64,000 nucleotides of DNA from Ruminococcaceae bacterium AB4001 (GCA_000621765.1 JHXJ01000007.1:62001-126000); one strand, 5' to 3'; positions 8,843 through 17,445 are shown, counted from the stretch's first letter. Numbers and translations are program-made. The notes: generated from the letters alone by a model not told the origin.

Positions 8843-9802
8843 ATGACTAAACAGATCAAGCAGGAAGAGATCGATGAGATCGTAAAGCAGATATTCGACG
8901 ATTACGAAGGCGGAAAGAACATCGATGCCATCAAGCTTTTCAACAACCCAGACAAAGAAGAGGTAAGAGAGCTCGTTGAGCATTTCTTCAGGATCATATA
9001 TCCCGGATATTTCCGTGACCTCACATATAAGATCTATAATCCCAAAAACAGCTTTGCGGTAACTATCGAGGATGTTTTCTATCATCTCAAAAAGCAGATA
9101 TACAGAGCTCTTGCTTATTCACAGCATGATGACAAGATGACTGATGAGAAGCGCGAAGAAGAAAGCTACGAGATCACAAAGGAGTTCTTCAAGAAGATCC
9201 CCATGATCAGGGAATATATCGAGACAGACCTCCTTGCAACGCTTGACGGCGACCCTGCTGCAGCTAACTTTGATGAGGTTATTCTCGCATACCCGGGACT
9301 CATGGCAATAACCGTATACCGTATTGCACATGAACTGTATCTGCTCAAAGTACCGATCCTGCCGCGTCTCATGACAGAGTATGCTCATTCCGAGACGGGA
9401 ATCGACATTCACCCCGGCGCTACGATCGGCAAGTATTTCTTCATTGACCACGGTACAGGTATCGTTGTAGGTGAGACTTCCATCATCGGCAGCAACGTTA
9501 AGATATATCAGGGTGTTACGATCGGCGCACTCTCGACAAGAGGCGGCCAGAAGCTTTCAGGCAAGAAGCGCCATCCTACTATTTGCGACAATGTAACTAT
9601 CTATGCCAATGCGTCCATTCTTGGCGGCAATACGGTTATTGGCGAGAACACCGTAATCGGAGGCAACTCATTCATTACGGCATCTGTTGAACCGAACTCC
9701 AAAGTCAGCATGAAGAATCTTGAGAAAGAGAATAAGACTGACGGAAATCATGGAAAGAGTGAAGAGGTCAAGCAGGGCGAAGAGTGGTATTACATAATCT
9801 GA
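8843..9802 (+). CDS. cysE: Serine O-acetyltransferase
   Basis: 319 aa. It transfers acetyl from acetyl-CoA to L-serine, giving O-acetylserine for cysteine synthesis. An N-terminal helical region (1-150) precedes the left-handed beta-helix: GIDIHPGATIGKYFFIDHGT, GIVVGETSIIGSNVKIYQG, GALSTRGGQ, KRHPTICDNVTIYANASILG, the hexapeptide repeats and catalytic D/H of SAT enzymes. The C-terminus carries a Lys/Glu-rich extension. The ATG follows GAGGCAG. Cysteine supply also feeds the SufS desulfurase encoded in this window. Regulation is probably by the leader peptide just upstream. Confidence 0.9.
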   Translation: MTKQIKQEEIDEIVKQIFDDYEGGKNIDAIKLFNNPDKEEVRELVEHFFRIIYPGYFRDLTYKIYNPKNSFAVTIEDVFYHLKKQIYRALAYSQHDDKMTDEKREEESYEITKEFFKKIPMIREYIETDLLATLDGDPAAANFDEVILAYPGLMAITVYRIAHELYLLKVPILPRLMTEYAHSETGIDIHPGATIGKYFFIDHGTGIVVGETSIIGSNVKIYQGVTIGALSTRGGQKLSGKKRHPTICDNVTIYANASILGGNTVIGENTVIGGNSFITASVEPNSKVSMKNLEKENKTDGNHGKSEEVKQGEEWYYII

Positions 9803-9906
9803 TGCAGAATATAGTTAGGGGAGAACGGAAATACACTGACGCTATATAATGAAAAAGGCAGTCTGGAGATGGTTTTCGAGACGAGCTGATCAATAAAGAA
9901 AATCTA

Positions 9907-9942
9907 CGGCGACCGGGAATAAACCGGCCGCCGTTTTCTTTT
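9907..9942 (+). terminator. Intrinsic terminator after cysE
   Basis: CGGCGACCGG (9907-9916) pairs with CCGGCCGCCG (9924-9933) with one mismatch, followed by TTTTCTTTT. The 9803-9906 stretch shows only a 15-codon frame (ATG 9849), which I do not call. Confidence 0.75.
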
Positions 9943-9957
9943 GCACCGGAAATTTTC

Positions 9958-10001
9958 TTGACAATTACTACGTATACGTACTATACTACGCATGCGTAGT
10001 A
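9958..10001 (+). promoter_or_regulatory. Promoter with two tandem palindromic operators
   Basis: TTGACA (9958-9963), an 18-nt spacer and TATACT (9982-9987) form a strong promoter. TACGTATACGTA (9969-9980) fills the spacer, and the 18-bp perfect palindrome TACTACGCATGCGTAGTA (9984-10001) covers the -10 and start. Both begin with TACTACG, 18 bp apart. The likely ligand is the PadR regulator encoded in the same unit. Confidence 0.65.
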
Positions 10002-10018
10002 ATGATAAGGAGATAGTG

Positions 10019-10807
10019 ATGCCAATGAAAAACCTATTTAGATTCAAAGCAGCTAAAGATACCGGAATTGCAGCGGTTGCAGGTCTTGTAATGATCGCTC
10101 TGAGTCTTTTGATGATCCCCTTTGGCGGAGATTCGGTAAGAGATACGGTTATCTCATTCATCCTGAGAGATGTCTTAATGGTCTTCGGGCTGGGTGTGGT
10201 TTTCGTGACTTTATATGTTGAGAAGAAGGGTACAGATGTTTTAGCAGATATCGGTTTTACAAAGCGAAAATGGATCCTGAGTCTTGTATTAAATATCGCT
10301 TTGGGAACAGGCCTTCTTGCCATGTTTTTAAAAGACGAGGTGCCTCATAATGTCATATCTTTAGAGAATCTCTACGGAGCTTCCTACATTCTTGTAGCCG
10401 GCATTTTCGAAATGCTGTTTATATACGGGTTCCTCAGGATGAGCTTTGAAAAGGCATTTGGAATTATTCCTGCGATCTTGCTTACTTCGGTTTTCTATTC
10501 GCTACATCATGCTGGATTCCAGCCCGAGTTTCTGCATCTGTTCCTTGTAGGCTTAATGTATTGTTCTGTTTTCTACATAACAAAGAACATGCTGATTATA
10601 TTTCCTTTCTTCTGGGGTGTAGGCGCTTTATGGGATGTTTTGGTATCATCTGAAGCAGGCGGCGAGATCAAGAATCCGGTCTCATTTGCTATAGCGCTTA
10701 TAATCCTTTTTGCATCCGTTGCATGGGTTTTATATAGAAAGTGGAGGAGAGACTCAAATGTTGTCAAAAACTTCGATAGTGATCTTGGGAATGCTCGTGA
10801 AGGGTGA
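10019..10807 (+). CDS. CPBP-like (CAAX protease family) membrane protein
   Basis: 262 aa with about eight hydrophobic segments. The start at ATG 10019 follows AAGGAGATAGTG; an earlier in-frame ATG at 9992 sits inside the operator. Near residue 135, FEMLFIYGFLR aligns with the EExxxR motif of CPBP intramembrane proteases but has Met in place of the second Glu. Near residue 160, SVFYSLHHAGFQ supplies the His motif. The family includes bacteriocin-immunity and processing proteases. Because one catalytic Glu is missing, protease activity is doubtful. It overlaps the PadR gene by 50 nt. Confidence 0.6.
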   Translation: MPMKNLFRFKAAKDTGIAAVAGLVMIALSLLMIPFGGDSVRDTVISFILRDVLMVFGLGVVFVTLYVEKKGTDVLADIGFTKRKWILSLVLNIALGTGLLAMFLKDEVPHNVISLENLYGASYILVAGIFEMLFIYGFLRMSFEKAFGIIPAILLTSVFYSLHHAGFQPEFLHLFLVGLMYCSVFYITKNMLIIFPFFWGVGALWDVLVSSEAGGEIKNPVSFAIALIILFASVAWVLYRKWRRDSNVVKNFDSDLGNAREG

Positions 10808-11273
10808 GATGAACGCCTATGACATGCTGAAGATGATCGACCGGATGAACATGAAATACTGGTTTCCGATCGGTGCTACCACTCTCTATGAGACCTGTTT
10901 AAGGCTCGAAAAGAAGAACTATATCGAGAACACAGGAGAATCGGATAAGAAGGCTGTTTATCATCTTACGGAAGCCGGCATGCAGGAATTGAAGAGCACC
11001 ATATGTGAGTTGTTTGAGCGCGTGGACTTTGATTCCGTATGGTTCTGCCTTGCCGTAATGTATTCAGGCGTCTTAAGTAAGAAAGAATTGAAAAAAGAGA
11101 TAAGCATACGCGAAAAACTCCTCGATGAATATGAGAAGGGTACAGAGGAGAATAAGGAGATAATGCTCAAATACAACGTCTCTTATATCGAAGTCTGCGC
11201 TATCGACAGAATGCTTCAGATAATCCGGATGGAAAAAGAAACGCTGGAGAGATTTGCAAGTCAGGCAATTTAA
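10758..11273 (+). CDS. PadR family transcriptional regulator
   Basis: 171 aa. ATG 10758 follows GGAGGAGA and lies inside the end of the preceding gene, a translationally coupled arrangement. The N-terminus (MLSKTSIVILGMLVKGEMNA, YDMLKMI) and the wing region LYETCLRLEKKNYIE...KAVYHLTEAGMQEL match the PadR winged helix. The C-terminal half is helical (dimerisation, residues 95-171). PadR proteins usually repress their own operon; the tandem palindromes at 9966-10001 are the obvious target. A weak hairpin with TTTTTA lies near 11325-11358. Confidence 0.8.
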   Translation: MLSKTSIVILGMLVKGEMNAYDMLKMIDRMNMKYWFPIGATTLYETCLRLEKKNYIENTGESDKKAVYHLTEAGMQELKSTICELFERVDFDSVWFCLAVMYSGVLSKKELKKEISIREKLLDEYEKGTEENKEIMLKYNVSYIEVCAIDRMLQIIRMEKETLERFASQAI

Positions 11274-11478
11274 TAGAATCTCAGAGACAGATGAAAACCG
11301 CATAGTAAGGATTCATTGTCTGGGTGCGTTAAAGACTTTAGCGTGATGCGCTTTTTATGTTTTTGAAGCATAATTGAATTCACACAAAACACATAATACA
11401 AACACATAGAATACAACCGGCTTTGTTATTATACCTTCATAAGCATGGGATATTATGCTTCATAGGAAGGGGAAACGT

Positions 11479-13359
11479 ATGAAAAGGGCGCTGATTCTTT
11501 TGTTGGTTTTTACGATGTTATTACCTGTGGTTTCATGCAGATCTGAAGAGCCGGAAATGACATCTGATACTACAGAAACTTCAGAAGCTGTAACAGAACC
11601 TGTATACGAATTTAAGTACCAGAGATATGCGGCTATGTCTCCTGAAGAGATTGTCGCTGAATTGACTCTGGAACAGAAAGCAGCCCAGATGGTCCAGCCG
11701 CTCCTCAATAACTCAAATATCCAGGGCATGCAGGATTTCTGCTATGGAAGCATCTATGGTGATGAGGGAGTACATACGGCTGAAGAGTGGAGTAAGATCG
11801 TTGATACATACCAGAAAGCAGCCATAGAATCTGAAGCAGGAATACCTTACCTTTTGGCGCAGGATGATGTTCATGGAGTAGGTTACTGTGTTGGTGCAGT
11901 TTACTTCCCGCATAATATCGGCATAGGCGCAGCCAATGATGAAGAACTGGCTTATCAGGTAGGTCTCATTACCGCCAATGAAGCCAAGCAGTGTCACATG
12001 ATGTGGAATCTTTATCCCTGTGTGGCGCAGTCTGCGGATCCCAGATGGGGCAGGACTTATGAATGCTACAGTTCGGATATTGAGACGATAAAAAGACTTT
12101 CCACGGCATATACAAGAGGACTTGTCGACGGTGGAGTCATAGCATGTTCAAAGCATTTTTTCGGCGACGGTAACGTGCTGTTCGGAACGGGTGATCATGA
12201 AGAGTACAGCTTTTTAAGCCTGATCGACAGGGGCGATGCTCCGCTTTCCGAAGAAGAGATCAACGAACTTCTTTCGGTATATCAGGCGCAGATCGATGCA
12301 GGCGTCCAGACGATAATGGTCAGTTATTCTTCGCTTAACGGAGTTAAGATGCATGAGAACGGGGAATACATTTGGAAGCTGAAGAATGAGATGGGATTTG
12401 AAGGCTTTGTTGTAAGCGACAGCATGGCCATCCAGTATACATCTCCTAAAACTTATGAAGAGCAGGTAATTACGGCGATCAACAGTGGAATAGACATGCT
12501 CATGGAAGGCATTAAATACTCGCAGGCCAGAAAGATCATCGTGGAAAGCGTCGAAAACGGAAAGATAACTGAAGAACGTGTAAACGATGCCGTCACAAGG
12601 ATAATCAAGGTTAAGAAAGACGCCGGTCTTTTCGATGATCCGTATTGCGAGAACATAACCATAAGCAGTGAAGTGGGTTCAGTTGATTCCCGTGCAGTAG
12701 CTGAGCAGCTTGTCGAAAAGAGCCTGGTCCTTCTCAAAAACGAAAATGATACGCTGCCGATCAAAGAAGGCACCAAAGTCTTGATATTGGGACCTGCAGC
12801 CGATAATTGCGTAGCCCAGGTAGGCGGTTGGACATTGGGCTGGAATAACAGTCCTATAGCTGACATCAAAGGCGTTACTACAATAAAAGAAGCATTTATT
12901 GAGAATGCTGATCAATACGGTATCGAAGTCATTACCGATCCGGAACGATTCGATGAAACTGACGTGGTCATTCTCTGTATCGGCGAAGATTCCTATGCAG
13001 AATGGTTTGGCGATTCCATAGATCTTAGTCTTAACGGTAATAACGCTCTGACCAATAACATGAGATCTATCAATCAGGTTAAGTCACTTGGAAAACCGGT
13101 TGTTGCCTGCATTGTGGCAGGAAGACATCTGTTCATCGGAAAGCAATACTTAGATTCCTGGGACAGTGTTGTTATGTGTTATCTTCCCGGTTCGGAAGGT
13201 AAGGGTGTCTCAGACGTGCTTTGCGGATATGCGGATTTTACGGGAAGACTTCCATCTCCGTGGTATGGATCTCACAAACAGATAATCGGTCTGGCAGATT
13301 GCGTATTTGAAAGAGGATACGGATTGTCTTATGGGGAAGATTTTGTTCCAAGAACGTAA
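11479..13359 (+). CDS. Glycoside hydrolase family 3 lipoprotein (beta-glucosidase/xylosidase type)
   Basis: 626 aa. ATG 11479 follows GGAAGGGGAAAC and begins a lipoprotein signal (MKRALILLLVFTMLLPVVSC). The GH3 N-terminal barrel carries LTLEQKAAQMVQP, LLAQDDVHGVGY, DPRWGRTYECYS and KHFFGDG, with the nucleophile Asp in VVSDSMAIQY near residue 313. The C-terminal alpha/beta sandwich starts near residue 410 (EKSLVLLKNENDTLPI) and ends with the PSPWYGS and RGYGLSYG segments. GH3 enzymes remove beta-glucosyl or beta-xylosyl units. It is probably membrane-anchored outside the cell. Exact substrate cannot be told. Confidence 0.9.
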   Translation: MKRALILLLVFTMLLPVVSCRSEEPEMTSDTTETSEAVTEPVYEFKYQRYAAMSPEEIVAELTLEQKAAQMVQPLLNNSNIQGMQDFCYGSIYGDEGVHTAEEWSKIVDTYQKAAIESEAGIPYLLAQDDVHGVGYCVGAVYFPHNIGIGAANDEELAYQVGLITANEAKQCHMMWNLYPCVAQSADPRWGRTYECYSSDIETIKRLSTAYTRGLVDGGVIACSKHFFGDGNVLFGTGDHEEYSFLSLIDRGDAPLSEEEINELLSVYQAQIDAGVQTIMVSYSSLNGVKMHENGEYIWKLKNEMGFEGFVVSDSMAIQYTSPKTYEEQVITAINSGIDMLMEGIKYSQARKIIVESVENGKITEERVNDAVTRIIKVKKDAGLFDDPYCENITISSEVGSVDSRAVAEQLVEKSLVLLKNENDTLPIKEGTKVLILGPAADNCVAQVGGWTLGWNNSPIADIKGVTTIKEAFIENADQYGIEVITDPERFDETDVVILCIGEDSYAEWFGDSIDLSLNGNNALTNNMRSINQVKSLGKPVVACIVAGRHLFIGKQYLDSWDSVVMCYLPGSEGKGVSDVLCGYADFTGRLPSPWYGSHKQIIGLADCVFERGYGLSYGEDFVPRT

Positions 13360-13437
13360 TAAATGACCTGTTCTATATTGTGCTTAGAACTTCAATTAGA
13401 CCGTTCTGGCAAGTGGTTTACGTCTTGCAAATTGCTC

Positions 13438-13489
13438 TTGCGGATTTTTAAGGCATGTATATAATATCTTTGTTAGTTAAACCTAACAA
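13438..13489 (+). promoter_or_regulatory. Promoter and DtxR-box-like operator before dtxR gene 1
   Basis: TTGCGG (13438-13443), a 16-nt spacer and TATAAT (13460-13465) are followed by GTTAGTTAAACCTAAC (13472-13487), which extends to a TTGTTAG...CTAACAA inverted repeat. Position over the expected start site suggests repression and, as it precedes a DtxR gene, autoregulation. Nothing else was seen in 13360-13563. Confidence 0.7.
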
Positions 13490-13563
13490 CAGTATTGCAT
13501 GACTTATTTTGTCGTAAGCATGATTCAAATCTGTAGTTCATATACAGCACAAGGATATGGGTA

Positions 13564-13944
13564 ATGAGCGAATCTGAAGAAAACTACATTAAAGCGATTT
13601 ATATAATCAAGAAAAAGGATGGCGTAGTCCGTTCGATAGATGTCGCTAATGAATTGGGATTTTCAAAGGCAAGTGTCTCACGGGCAATGGCTAAGCTCAA
13701 AAAATGTGGCCTTATAGTAATTGATTATGATGGTAAGATCGGATTCACTGCCGATGGGGATAAAGAGGCAGCCAGAATATATGAGAGATATTCAGTAATA
13801 AGCAGTTTTTTAAGAGCAATTGCGGATGTGGATGATGATACTGCGCAAAAGGATGCATGCGGAATTGAACATGTTATCAGCGTTAGTACATTTAACGGTA
13901 TCAAACAATATTTAAGGGATCATCCGGAACTTAATTGCCAGTAA
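13564..13944 (+). CDS. DtxR-family metal-dependent regulator, short and site-degenerate
   Basis: 126 aa; HTH at residues 22-43 (VRSIDVANELGFSKASVSRA) and helical dimer domain; no SH3-like third domain. The cluster C99-x2-E102-H103 (DACGIEH) matches the Cys-x2-Glu-His ligands of iron-sensing DtxR. However, the N-terminal positions that are Asp and Glu in MntR (EDYIE) are Asn and Lys here (ENYIKA), and the His expected near residue 76 is Tyr (YERYS). Metal binding may therefore be weakened, or it may act with the neighbouring regulator. Its stop lies 4 nt from the end of the convergent dtxR gene 2. Confidence 0.8.
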   Translation: MSESEENYIKAIYIIKKKDGVVRSIDVANELGFSKASVSRAMAKLKKCGLIVIDYDGKIGFTADGDKEAARIYERYSVISSFLRAIADVDDDTAQKDACGIEHVISVSTFNGIKQYLRDHPELNCQ

Positions 13945-13948
13945 TTAA

Positions 13949-14347
13949 TTATTCTTTTATTTTTGTTTTTTTATACTTCTTTGAGTGGTTACAAATAGCA
14001 TCAAAAGTCTCATCGCTTATGTCGTGTTCTATCTTGCACGCATCGCTTTCTGCGACATCATAACTTACACCTAGCGCAACGAAAAAGTCGGTAAGTTTTT
14101 TATGGCGGTCATATATCTTGTTTGCCACTGCTAAACCTTTTTCTGTAATCGTGATAAAGCCAGAACGATTCATCTCAATATACCCGTCTTCACGAAGATG
14201 TTTCATTGCAGCGCTAACACTGGGCTTTGTTACGCCTAAGAATTCTGAAATATCAACAGAGCGGATATAACCGTTTTTTTCTTTAAGAATTAGCATTGAT
14301 TCAAGATAATCTTCAGCTGATTTTCCTATGGTGTTATCTGTCCTCAT
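13949..14347 (-). CDS. DtxR-family metal-dependent regulator
   Basis: 132 aa. The ATG at 14347 is chosen because GAGGTG lies 6 nt before it; a GTG at 14356 is part of that ribosome site. HTH at 28-48 (IRSVDISEFLGVTKPSVSAA). Likely metal ligands are intact: Asp13 and Glu16 (EDYLES), His82 (DRHKKL), Cys104, Glu107 and His108 (DACKIEH). The Cys-x2-Glu-His triad is DtxR/IdeR-like (iron), while Asp and Glu at the N-terminus are MntR-like. It is the best candidate to bind the GTTAG-N6-CTAAC operators with metal as co-repressor. It is divergent from feo. Confidence 0.85.
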   Translation of the reverse strand: MRTDNTIGKSAEDYLESMLILKEKNGYIRSVDISEFLGVTKPSVSAAMKHLREDGYIEMNRSGFITITEKGLAVANKIYDRHKKLTDFFVALGVSYDVAESDACKIEHDISDETFDAICNHSKKYKKTKIKE

Positions 14348-14428
14348 AAATTCCACCTCAAAAAAATAAAGAAATATAAATAATTATTTACCAGAATAAT
14401 TCTACCATATCGGACATTGTTATTCCTA

Positions 14429-14486
14429 TTGCAATTTTTCCGATTGTACATATAATGTTAGGCGTAACTAATTAGCAGAGACTAAC
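14429..14486 (+). promoter_or_regulatory. feo promoter with two overlapping DtxR-box-like operators
   Basis: TTGCAA (14429-14434), a 16-nt spacer and TATAAT (14451-14456). Immediately after come GTTAGGCGTAACTAAT (14457-14472) and ATTAGCAGAGACTAAC (14471-14486), overlapping by 2 nt. Two imperfect copies in tandem may give cooperative repression of feo. Confidence 0.7.
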
Positions 14487-14529
14487 TAATATAAGGTTTA
14501 GCGTACTGAAAAGTGATAAAGAGGTAGAT

Positions 14530-14742
14530 ATGATGCCAATCGTTGTAGCTGATTGCGGTGAGGAACTGATAGTAAGAAAAGTCGGTGGAAGCTCCGAAGT
14601 AAAACTTCACTTGGAAAACCTCGGTATTGTTCCGGGCGGACTCGTAACCCTCATCAACGTTAATGACGGCAGCGTGATTCTTAAGGTAAAGGAATCCAGG
14701 ATCGCACTTAACAAAGATATGGCCATGAAGATCATGGTATGA
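14530..14742 (+). CDS. feoA: FeoA-type SH3-like protein, copy 1
   Basis: 70 aa, one small SH3-like barrel. Features: the ELIVRKVGGSSEVKLHLENL core, GIVPGG turn and a closing IALNKDMAMKIMV strand. FeoA partners FeoB in ferrous iron uptake at the inner face of the membrane. The ribosome site AAAGAGGTAGAT precedes ATG 14530; ATG 14533 is also possible. It is the first gene of the feo operon, 30 nt from copy 2. Confidence 0.88.
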   Translation: MMPIVVADCGEELIVRKVGGSSEVKLHLENLGIVPGGLVTLINVNDGSVILKVKESRIALNKDMAMKIMV

Positions 14743-14772
14743 CGGCGTTTATTAAATAAACAGGAGGAATAT

Positions 14773-14994
14773 ATGAAGACACTTAAGGAAGCGAAGGTTG
14801 GAGAGACTGTTACGGTCGTAAAGCTCCATGGTGAAGGCGCCGTAAAGCGCAGGATCATGGACATGGGAATCACCAAAGGCGTTGAGATCTATGTCCGCAA
14901 GGTAGCGCCTCTGGGTGATCCCGTCGAAATTACTGTAAGAGGTTATGAATTATCTATTCGTAAGAACGACGCAAACATGATTGAAGTTGAGTGA
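14773..14994 (+). CDS. feoA: FeoA-type SH3-like protein, copy 2
   Basis: 73 aa. MKTLKEAKVGETVTVVKLHG and KRRIMDMGITKGVEIYVRKV, then the canonical DPVEITVRGYELSIRK, are textbook FeoA. The AGGAGG site is 7 nt before the start. It diverges clearly from copy 1; two FeoA proteins before FeoB are common in Clostridia. It ends 18 nt before feoB. Confidence 0.92.
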   Translation: MKTLKEAKVGETVTVVKLHGEGAVKRRIMDMGITKGVEIYVRKVAPLGDPVEITVRGYELSIRKNDANMIEVE

Positions 14995-15012
14995 TTTAAA
15001 GGAGCAATTATA

Positions 15013-17433
15013 ATGGCAAGTAAAGAAATTAAGATCGCATTAGCGGGAAACCCTAACAGCGGTAAGACAACACTCTTCAACGCTCTCACGGGTTCCAACC
15101 AGTTCGTAGGAAACTGGCCGGGCGTAACAGTTGAAAAAAAGGAAGGTAAGCTCAAAAAGCACGACGGCGTAACCGTTACAGACCTTCCGGGTATCTATTC
15201 TCTATCCCCTTACACATTAGAGGAAGTTGTAGCACGCAATTATCTTATCGATGAGAATCCTGACGTTATTCTCAACATCGTAGATGGTACTAACTTGGAG
15301 CGTAACCTCTATCTCACGACACAGCTTACGGAACTCGGTATCCCTGTCGTAATGGCAGTCAACATGATGGATATCGTTAAAAAGAACGGTGATAAGATCG
15401 ACCTTAATATGCTCTCCAAGCAGATGGGCGTTAAGGCTGTTGCTATCTCCGCTCTTAAGGGCACTGGCATCATGGAAGCCGCTGAGGAAGCAATCAAGGC
15501 TGCAAACGGAACAAAGACAGTTCCTCCCCACTCTTTCTCAGGTCCTGTCGAGCACGCATTGGCTCACATCGAAGAAGCCTGCCTCCACGATATGAATGCT
15601 GATAAGCAGAGATGGTACGCGATCAAGATTTTCGAGCGCGACGAGAAAGTAATCGAGAAGCTCGGCATCTCCAAGGATACATTAGAGCACATCGAGAAAG
15701 ACATTAAGTCAGCAGAAGCTGAGCTCGACGACGATGCAGAGTCCATCATCACAAACGAGCGTTATGTTTATATTGCATCTATCATCAAGAGCTGCTACAA
15801 GAAGCAGTCAAAGGCTAAGCTCTCAACATCAGATAAGATCGATAAGATCGTAACCAACCGTATCCTCGGTCTTCCTATTTTCGCTGCCATCATGTGGCTT
15901 GTTTACTTCATCGCAATGACCACATTCGGCGCAAATCTTACAGACTGGACAAATGACAACCTCTTCAGTGACGGTTTCTTCCTCTTCGGCATCGGTCAGA
16001 ATCAGTATGACGAAGCAGTAGACAGTTGGGCCGGCGAAGTAGTTTTCGTTGACAACGTTAAGGCTGTTATCGACGAAGCTGCCACGAACGACGTAACAGG
16101 TGCAGAGAACCTCCAGGCTGACTTCGAAGATGCTGATTTCGGCGCTTTCGAAGAAGACTACGGGTTCTTTGCTGACGAGCTCATAGACAAAGGTTATGAC
16201 ATCGAAGCACCCCTCGTAGAATCTGGCGCTTTGGATGAAGAAGGCGAATTCACTGCTCCGGGCATGGACGAGACAGAAGGTGCTGTATTTGTTCCCAGTA
16301 TCCCTGACTTTGTTTCAGGACTTCTCGAAAATGCCGGTGCAAACGACTTCGTAACAGGTCTTGTAGTTGACGGTATAATTGGAGGTGTCGGTGCAGTATT
16401 GGGATTCGTTCCCCAGATGCTCGTACTGTTCTTCCTCCTCGCATTCCTTGAATCATGCGGATACATGGCAAGAGTCGCATTCGTACTCGACCGTATCTTC
16501 AGAAGATTCGGACTTTCCGGTAAGTCATTCATCCCTATGCTCGTAGCTTCAGGATGCGGCGTTCCGGGCATCATGGCATCACGTACGATCGAGAATCAGC
16601 GTGACCGCAGAATGACCATCATGACAACAACATTCATCCCTTGCGGTGCTAAGCTCCCTATCATCTTCCTTATCACAAATGCACTTTTCCGCCACACTGC
16701 AATGGCAGGCGGCTGGGTAACTCCCGCGTGCTACTTCATCGGTGTTGCAGCAGTTATCGTCTCAGGTATCCTTCTTAAGAAGACAAAGATGTTTGCCGGC
16801 GATCCTGCTCCGTTCGTTATGGAGCTTCCTGCATACCACTGGCCGACACTTGGAAACCTCTTAAGATCCATGTGGGAGCGCGGCTGGTCCTTCATTAAGA
16901 AAGCCGGCACAGTCATTCTCATCTCCTCAATCGTAATCTGGCTTGGTTCCGTATTCGGAAACACAGACGCAGGCTTTGGATTTGATCCTGACATGGAGCT
17001 TGAAGCTTCCGTATTGGGAATCGTCGGCGGTGCTATCAAGTGGATCTTCGCTCCTTTGGGCTTTGCTAACATCAAGGCAACCATCGCAACGATCATGGGT
17101 CTTGTCGCCAAGGAAGAAGTCGTTGGTGTATTCGGTGTACTCGACTTTGAAGGCTTGAATATGCTCTCAGGCTTCGCGTTCCTCATCTTCAATCTCCTCT
17201 GCGCTCCCTGCTTTGCAGCTATCGGTGCTATCAAGAGAGAGATGAACAACGCAAAGTGGACATGGTTCGCAATCGGTTACCAGTGCGTATTCGCTTACGC
17301 AATCGCTCTCATCGTTTACCAGTTCGGCCTCCTCTTCACAGGCGCTGTAAACGTAATCGGATTAATCTTCGCTCTGCTCGTTCTTGCAGGACTAGTGTAC
17401 CTCCTTGTCAGACCTGCCAAGAAAGCAAAGTAA
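15013..17433 (+). CDS. feoB: Ferrous iron transport protein B
   Basis: 806 aa. Cytoplasmic G domain: G1 GNPNSGKTT (about residue 11), G3 DLPGIYSLSPY (about 57), G4 NMMD (about 118), then a helical GDI-like domain. The membrane part has two Gate-type repeats with ESCGYMARVAF and CGVPGIMASRTI, and later CGAKLPI. Unusual is a ~100-residue, highly acidic stretch (about residues 326-426) between the first helix and the main membrane core, with many Asp and Glu (FEDADFGAFEEDYGFF). FeoB imports Fe(II). The operon is feoA-feoA-feoB plus a Cys-rich protein, behind two DtxR-like boxes. Confidence 0.95.
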   Translation: MASKEIKIALAGNPNSGKTTLFNALTGSNQFVGNWPGVTVEKKEGKLKKHDGVTVTDLPGIYSLSPYTLEEVVARNYLIDENPDVILNIVDGTNLERNLYLTTQLTELGIPVVMAVNMMDIVKKNGDKIDLNMLSKQMGVKAVAISALKGTGIMEAAEEAIKAANGTKTVPPHSFSGPVEHALAHIEEACLHDMNADKQRWYAIKIFERDEKVIEKLGISKDTLEHIEKDIKSAEAELDDDAESIITNERYVYIASIIKSCYKKQSKAKLSTSDKIDKIVTNRILGLPIFAAIMWLVYFIAMTTFGANLTDWTNDNLFSDGFFLFGIGQNQYDEAVDSWAGEVVFVDNVKAVIDEAATNDVTGAENLQADFEDADFGAFEEDYGFFADELIDKGYDIEAPLVESGALDEEGEFTAPGMDETEGAVFVPSIPDFVSGLLENAGANDFVTGLVVDGIIGGVGAVLGFVPQMLVLFFLLAFLESCGYMARVAFVLDRIFRRFGLSGKSFIPMLVASGCGVPGIMASRTIENQRDRRMTIMTTTFIPCGAKLPIIFLITNALFRHTAMAGGWVTPACYFIGVAAVIVSGILLKKTKMFAGDPAPFVMELPAYHWPTLGNLLRSMWERGWSFIKKAGTVILISSIVIWLGSVFGNTDAGFGFDPDMELEASVLGIVGGAIKWIFAPLGFANIKATIATIMGLVAKEEVVGVFGVLDFEGLNMLSGFAFLIFNLLCAPCFAAIGAIKREMNNAKWTWFAIGYQCVFAYAIALIVYQFGLLFTGAVNVIGLIFALLVLAGLVYLLVRPAKKAK

Positions 17434-17445
17434 AGGACTGTATTT

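Noticed and set aside
9849-9896. 15-codon frame starting MKKAVWRWFS after cysE
   Set aside because: Too short, no ribosome site, no conserved feature; basic-rich content alone is not evidence.
11325-11358. Terminator after the PadR gene
   Set aside because: The hairpin near GCGTTAAAGACTTTAGCG has several weak pairs and an ambiguous fold; only the T run supports it.
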